From positions 1 to 64,000 of the forward strand of contig CAYQME010000002.1 in assembly GCA_964418645.1 (NCBI GenBank): 64,000 nucleotides of DNA, read 5' to 3'. Position numbers and translations under genes: made by a program. Of this stretch, positions 59,763-64,000 are shown in pieces. The notes under the pieces are model-generated. The model had not been told where the DNA came from. It did no database searches and saw nothing but the letters and a program-made list of their open reading frames with translations. Within the stretch, counting starts at the first letter, position 1, and each line of letters begins with the position of its first letter. The stretch is from JAADHG01 sp964418645. GTDB taxonomy: Bacteria > Bacteroidota > Bacteroidia > Flavobacteriales > Flavobacteriaceae.

Positions 59763-61916
59763 ATGAAGACACTACTAATCACAGTATTAACCGTATTAAA
59801 TTTTAGCCTTAGCGCACAAACTACTATTAATGGTACAGTTACCAATAATAAAGGTGTCGCCATTATTGGAGCTAATGTATATCTTGAAGGCACTTACGAT
59901 GGTGGAACAACAGATAGTAATGGCAAATTTCAATTTAAAACCAGTGAAAAGGGAACCCAAATGCTTATTGTTTCATATTTATCTTATGAGACTTTTACCA
60001 TGTTAGGTAACGTGTCTTATATGAAAGATTTAAAAATTAAACTTCGTGAAGATGTCAGCGCTTTGGATGCAGTAGTATTGTCGGCAGGAACTTTTGAAGC
60101 AGGTGATAATAGTAAGGTTACCGTTTTAAAACCGCTAGATGTTGTTACTACCGCAAGTGCTTTAGGTGATTTTGTCGGTGCTTTGCAAACATTACCAGGA
60201 ACAACTACAGTTGCTGAAGATGGTCGTTTGTTTGTACGTGGTGGAGAAGCCGAAGAAACGCAGATATTTATTGACGGTATTCGTGTGTTTACACCTTATA
60301 TACCAACCACAAATAATATACCAACCAGAGGGCGTTATTCGCCATTTCTGTTTGATGGGATTACGTTTTCAACAGGTGGCTATTCAGCCGAATATGGTCA
60401 GGCATTGTCTAGTGTATTGTTATTAAACACTATTGAAGAACCCGATCAAGAAAAAACAGATATTGGTATTATGAGCCTTGGCACTACGTTAGGAAACACA
60501 CAAAAATGGAAAAAATCATCCATTAGCGTAAATGCTTCATATATTAATTTAGCACCATATGTTGCCTTGTTTCCAGATAGAAACGGCTGGAAAAAACCGT
60601 ATGAAGCATTTTCAGGTGAAGCAGTATTTAGACAAAAATTTGATAATGGTATTCTAAAATTATATACAGCTTTTGATGCTTCTAATTTTGAATTAACCCA
60701 AGTAGATATTAATTACAATGATGGCATTCATTTTAAGCTACATAACAACAACCTCTATTTTAACGGGACTTACCAAGGTATGCTCAATGATGTATGGTCT
60801 GTACGTGGTGGATTTAGTTTTACCAATAGTAATGAGAAGACAATTATTATAGATAACAACATAACTGATGTTGAAAATAGTATTCATGCAAAGCTAAAAT
60901 TTAAAAGACGCTTTAACAGTCGGTTTAAGCTTAATTTTGGAGCTGAATATTTTGTCACCAATTTTGATGAAACATTTTCTAATACTACAATTGCACAAAC
61001 CACTTACGGATTTAATAATAATATTGCTGCTGCATTTACAGAAGCTGATGTGTTCTTTTCTAAAAAATTAGCTTTAAAAGCAGGTGTAAGAGCAGAGTAT
61101 AGCGAACTGTTTAAAGAGTTTACTGTCGCTCCTAGACTTTCTCTAGCGTATAAAACATCTAAAAAAGGACAGGTGTCTTTGGCTTTTGGTAATTTTTACC
61201 AGAATCCTTTGAGCAATGTTTTAAAGTTTAATCAGGATTTAAAAGCACAGAGCACCACACATTATATTTTAAATTATCAACTGAATGCTGATGGGAAAAT
61301 TTTTAGAGCCGAAGCTTTTTATAAAGATTATAATAGTTTAATTAAATACGATACTGAGTTCGTAGATTTTAATACCAATATTACCAATGATGGTTTTGGA
61401 TATGCTAAAGGACTCGATTTGTTTTGGCGCGATAGCAAGAGCATTGAAAATATAGATTATTGGTTAAGTTATTCGTATCTAGATTCTGAGCGCGATTTTA
61501 GAAACTATCCCATGCAAGCACAACCCAATTTTGTAAATACACATAATTTATCTGTTGTTGGAAAATATTTCATTACAGATTGGAAAAGCCAAGTTGGGTT
61601 TAGTTACAGTATTGCTTCTGGTAGAACATATACAAATCCAAATGAGACAGGATTTTTAAACCAGAAAACAAAATCGTACAATAGTTTGAGTTTAAATTGG
61701 GCCTATTTAATAAGCCAACAAAAAATATTATATTTCTCGATAAACAATGCATTAGGTTTTAAAAACATTAATGGGTATCAATATGCCAATACACCAAATA
61801 TAAATGGGGATTTTGCACGTCGTGCCATACGACCAGCAGCCGACCAATTCTTTTTTGTAGGGTTCTTTTGGACCATTAGCGAGGATAAGAAAAGTAACCA
61901 GCTAGATAATTTGTAG
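59763..61916 (+). CDS. TonB-dependent outer-membrane receptor
   Basis: A 717-residue receptor with signal peptide (LLITVLTVLNFSLSAQ) and a carboxypeptidase-like regulatory domain at ~20-105 (INGTVTNNKGVAIIGANVYLEG, seen as GTVTNNKGVAIIGANVYLEG). The plug domain has QTLPGTTTVAEDGRLFVRGG, then FIDGIRVFTPYIP and YSAEYGQALSSVL. A beta-barrel of ~480 residues follows and ends aromatic near the C-terminus (FFVGFFWTIS). No SusD partner is adjacent, so it is not a sugar-uptake SusC type; ligand unknown (iron chelate, vitamin or peptide are possible). Start: an in-frame extension to 59727 exists, but the signal peptide begins cleanly at ATG 59763. Confidence 0.92.
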   Translation: MKTLLITVLTVLNFSLSAQTTINGTVTNNKGVAIIGANVYLEGTYDGGTTDSNGKFQFKTSEKGTQMLIVSYLSYETFTMLGNVSYMKDLKIKLREDVSALDAVVLSAGTFEAGDNSKVTVLKPLDVVTTASALGDFVGALQTLPGTTTVAEDGRLFVRGGEAEETQIFIDGIRVFTPYIPTTNNIPTRGRYSPFLFDGITFSTGGYSAEYGQALSSVLLLNTIEEPDQEKTDIGIMSLGTTLGNTQKWKKSSISVNASYINLAPYVALFPDRNGWKKPYEAFSGEAVFRQKFDNGILKLYTAFDASNFELTQVDINYNDGIHFKLHNNNLYFNGTYQGMLNDVWSVRGGFSFTNSNEKTIIIDNNITDVENSIHAKLKFKRRFNSRFKLNFGAEYFVTNFDETFSNTTIAQTTYGFNNNIAAAFTEADVFFSKKLALKAGVRAEYSELFKEFTVAPRLSLAYKTSKKGQVSLAFGNFYQNPLSNVLKFNQDLKAQSTTHYILNYQLNADGKIFRAEAFYKDYNSLIKYDTEFVDFNTNITNDGFGYAKGLDLFWRDSKSIENIDYWLSYSYLDSERDFRNYPMQAQPNFVNTHNLSVVGKYFITDWKSQVGFSYSIASGRTYTNPNETGFLNQKTKSYNSLSLNWAYLISQQKILYFSINNALGFKNINGYQYANTPNINGDFARRAIRPAADQFFFVGFFWTISEDKKSNQLDNL

Positions 61917-62023
61917 GAAATTAAAAGGTTTCATTGTTTAAAGTATCTTCAGTTTCAATTGATGATACTGTCCGATAACGAAGGTAGCTGTTTTTAAGTT
62001 TAGAATCAATTTAGATTTCTCTA

Positions 62024-62500
62024 TCAATCTTTTATGGGTATTGATACATAAGACCCATTTATAATCTTCCATTCATTATTTTCTTTAATAAGCGTGAAAT
62101 AATCAAAATTACGCCTTTGTGCTTTGCCTTCAAATATTAGTGTAGCATTAGCTTTTACAAATGCCAATTTGCCTTCTGAAATATGAACAATAAATTTAGA
62201 AACTGGTTCGGTGTATTTTGTTGGGTTGGTTCTCGATTTTAACATTGCTATAAATTCTTTTAATGTTATGTCATAGGTATTCCATTTTTCATTCTTAAAA
62301 GAAGCTCCAGCAATGTTGGCATTTTCAGTAAATAGGGTTGGCATAGCATCAATATCATAATTTCCTGCAGCTGTTAAAAATTGTTTTACTACGGCTTTAA
62401 CAGCTATTTCATCTTTGGCAATATCTGTTGAAACGTTTTGTTGTGCTATAAGCAAATTGGAGATTGCAAAAGCGAAAAGTAATAGTGTAATTTTTTTCAT
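62024..62500 (-). CDS. Exported NTF2-like (SnoaL/DUF4440) protein
   Basis: A 158-residue secreted protein with signal peptide (LLLFAFAISNLLIAQQ) and an NTF2-like fold: IAVKAVVKQFLTAAGNYDIDAMPTLFTENA, split here as KAVVKQFLTAAGNYDIDAMP and TLFTENANIAGASF, then FDYFTLIKENNEWKIINGSYV. It has no lipobox. It follows the nitrilase on the same strand after 10 bp and would be the last gene of an S10 peptidase-nitrilase-NTF2 run. The fold could bind a small molecule; no catalytic residue is evident. Confidence 0.84.
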   Translation of the reverse strand: MKKITLLLFAFAISNLLIAQQNVSTDIAKDEIAVKAVVKQFLTAAGNYDIDAMPTLFTENANIAGASFKNEKWNTYDITLKEFIAMLKSRTNPTKYTEPVSKFIVHISEGKLAFVKANATLIFEGKAQRRNFDYFTLIKENNEWKIINGSYVSIPIKD

Positions 62501-62510
62501 CTGTTTATAT

Positions 62511-63431
62511 TTATTCCTTAGTAGTTTCCGGTTGGTTATTTACTTTAAACTCAAAAATATCGTTTCGTGCGTAATGACCTATCACATCAAAATCTAGTTT
62601 GCTACGTTTTACGTCTTCTAAATCTAATTCAGCAACCAAAACACCAGCTTTATTAAATAAAGGTCCTTCTATAATGTTTCCTAAAGGAGATACAATTACA
62701 GAACCTCCTGGACAAAAGTTTTCAGGTTGATTGGCAACTTCACTTTTATACTTCTCAGGATACATGGAAGTGGTCATAAATTGGTTACAACCCAAAACAA
62801 AACAGCGTCCTTCCAAGGCAATTTGCTGCATGGTTGCTGACCATTGTTCACGAGAGTCTGCAGTAGGAGCAATGTATATTTCTACACCTTTTAAATACAT
62901 ACTCATTCTTGCTAAAGGCATATAGTTTTCCCAGCAAATCAATCCTCCAAGTTTTCCAACCTTGGTATCAAAGGTGGTTAAGGATTCTGCTCCAGCGTCT
63001 GCCCAAACCAATCGCTCTGTTCCTGTTGGTTTAATTTTTCGGTGTACACCAAGCAATCCTTTAGTTGGAGAGAGGTAAAGCATAGAACAATACAAACTGC
63101 CATTAGTTTGTTGTTTTTCAGTCACGCCAATAACAATATAAATATTCTGTTCTTTTGATAAGGTTTCCAATCGCATTAGATCGTCGCTTTCTAAATCAAA
63201 ACTATTGTTATAATAGTCTGCATAGTGTTGTCTGCCTAAATCAGTACGACTACCAATAGTAGCACCAAACGAAAAACCACGAGGATAACCAGGAATAAAT
63301 GATTCTGGAAATACAATTAGTTCACAACCGTCATTTGCATATCGCTTAACAATGATTTCTACCTTTTGTAGCGTTTTTTCTTTATCAAAAAAAACAGGAG
63401 CCTCTTGTACAACAGCGACTTTTATCTTCAT
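62511..63431 (-). CDS. Nitrilase (carbon-nitrogen hydrolase superfamily)
   Basis: A 306-residue cytosolic enzyme of the nitrilase branch. The catalytic triad is complete: Glu43 in FPESFIPGYPRG, Lys132 in HRKIKPTGTERLVW, and Cys166 in GGLICWENYMPLARM. CWENxMPLAR is typical of true nitrilases, which turn nitriles into the carboxylate and ammonia, rather than of amidases. Natural substrate is unknown. It begins directly at the stop of the S10 peptidase gene (no gap) and is 10 bp before the NTF2-like gene. Confidence 0.9.
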   Translation of the reverse strand: MKIKVAVVQEAPVFFDKEKTLQKVEIIVKRYANDGCELIVFPESFIPGYPRGFSFGATIGSRTDLGRQHYADYYNNSFDLESDDLMRLETLSKEQNIYIVIGVTEKQQTNGSLYCSMLYLSPTKGLLGVHRKIKPTGTERLVWADAGAESLTTFDTKVGKLGGLICWENYMPLARMSMYLKGVEIYIAPTADSREQWSATMQQIALEGRCFVLGCNQFMTTSMYPEKYKSEVANQPENFCPGGSVIVSPLGNIIEGPLFNKAGVLVAELDLEDVKRSKLDFDVIGHYARNDIFEFKVNNQPETTKE

Positions 63432-64000
63432 TTAATTTTTTGATTTAAAAAAATCACGAATGTCGTTGGTTAATTTTACTAAATCAGGATGATGCACATA
63501 CATCATATGTCCTGCTTCGTAATATTTCATGCTTACACGTTCTCGTACAATGCCATGTCTAGAAAAGGTATATTCAGCATCAAAAAAAGGACAAATAAGA
63601 TCGAAGTATCCACTGGCAACCATGACTTTCATTTCGGTATTTCGTCGCATGGTTTTCCCCAATAAATCAGCTGTATTTACAGGCATTGGTTCCCAATATT
63701 GACCATCTGGAACAGGTTTCCATCGCCATTTTCCACCAATTTGACCACTTGTTAAATAAGGTCTATCCATAGTAACGTTAAGTGTTGAAGCAAAATATTC
63801 GTTAAGAGCTGCAGTATAAGCTGAACTTATTTGATATGAAGCTGGATCTCCCAAATTAGGTCCTTCAGAAACATCATCTGCTTCATCTCCCATAAATCGT
63901 CCATCCAATCTGCCAATAGCCAATCCATTATCTGCTAATAGTTTTTTTTGAAAACGATGCATTAAAATACGATTGTTAGATTTTAAAATATAAGCTTTAT
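63432..64000 (-). CDS. S10 family serine carboxypeptidase-like protein (5' end cut by window edge)
   Basis: Only the C-terminal ~189 residues are in the window, and the frame is open through the right edge with KAYILKSNNRIL upstream of the first ATG in view (63962). The last catalytic residues of the S10 family are visible: Asp in VMVASGYFDLICPF and His in YEAGHMMYVHHPDLVKL. PYLTSGQIGGKWRWKPVPDG is typical of the exported Bacteroidota S10 group. The catalytic Ser lies outside the window. It is followed immediately by the nitrilase gene. Confidence 0.9.
   Translation of the reverse strand, partial: KAYILKSNNRILMHRFQKKLLADNGLAIGRLDGRFMGDEADDVSEGPNLGDPASYQISSAYTAALNEYFASTLNVTMDRPYLTSGQIGGKWRWKPVPDGQYWEPMPVNTADLLGKTMRRNTEMKVMVASGYFDLICPFFDAEYTFSRHGIVRERVSMKYYEAGHMMYVHHPDLVKLTNDIRDFFKSKN

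Noticed and set aside
1..64000. Prophage, insertion sequence, integrase or CRISPR array
   Set aside because: No transposase, integrase, phage structural gene or spaced direct-repeat array was seen on either strand.

Overview
The window is AT-rich chromosomal DNA from a member of the Flavobacteriaceae (Bacteroidota), probably a marine genus close to Winogradskyella, Psychroserpens or Olleya. The evidence is a gliding-motility gene (gldI), a TonB-dependent receptor with a carboxypeptidase-like N-terminal domain, a split methylmalonyl-CoA mutase, many family-typical lipoproteins, and several promoters of the Bacteroidota form TAnnTTTG instead of an E. coli -10 box. The genus is an inference. I see no phage, integrase, insertion sequence or CRISPR array. 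Coding density is high: the longest gap without a gene is about 290 bp (37234-37523), so no empty stretch exceeds 300 bp.

Layout. 1-9.4 kb: a truncated two-module amidohydrolase, a DUF3810 metalloprotease-like protein, a PepD dipeptidase, a palindromic repeat/terminator element, then a minus-strand operon nrnA-gldI-cyclophilin/FKBP and a PhoD-like phosphatase. 9.4-12.3 kb: ndk, a cold-shock gene, small membrane ORFs and a recF-DUF721 pair. 12.4-18.9 kb: a plus-strand run of a TPR membrane protein, ribH, two small paralogous membrane proteins, mutL, two rhomboid proteases and an endonuclease/exonuclease/phosphatase protein. 18.9-24.9 kb (minus): parA, parB, DUF5683, dapB, a signal peptidase I with an extra RDD domain, WbqC and a DUF6122-like protein.

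25-35.6 kb: a dienoyl-CoA-reductase-like SDR, an iron-sulfur repair protein behind a palindromic site, an M16 peptidase, and the operon udk-ftsB/divIC-mutA-two lipoproteins-scpA. 35.8-38.5 kb: tRNA-Pro(TGG), a porin-like protein and trxB. 38.5-45.4 kb: a PadR-PspC-NTF2-HeadGIN-HeadGIN envelope module, DUF4870, DUF4442, an AIM24-family protein and a 65-residue protein. 45.4-47 kb: oxyR divergent from a dps gene broken by two frameshifts.

47.2-54 kb: a large membrane operon spoIIM-6TM-DUF4129-DUF4350-moxR-zinc ribbon-DUF58, divergent from an RDD protein. 54.9-59.6 kb: a TRIC-type channel, a cyclophilin lipoprotein head-to-head with a NUDIX CoA pyrophosphatase (start codons 2 bp apart), PlsC, an ECF sigma factor with its membrane partner, and a YhhN family protein. 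59.7-64 kb: a TonB-dependent receptor, an NTF2-like protein, a nitrilase, and an S10 carboxypeptidase that runs off the right edge.

Most of this is core genome in an order I recall as common in the family. The less ordinary items are the RDD-fused signal peptidase, the frameshifted dps beside an intact oxyR, the nested palindrome at 5356-5498, the operator-like site before the iron-sulfur repair gene, the uncharacterised lipoproteins inside the mutase operon, and the two envelope operons (PspC/HeadGIN and MoxR/DUF58/SpoIIM). I did not find a clear, wholly new system; these two operons are the best candidates for under-described ones.
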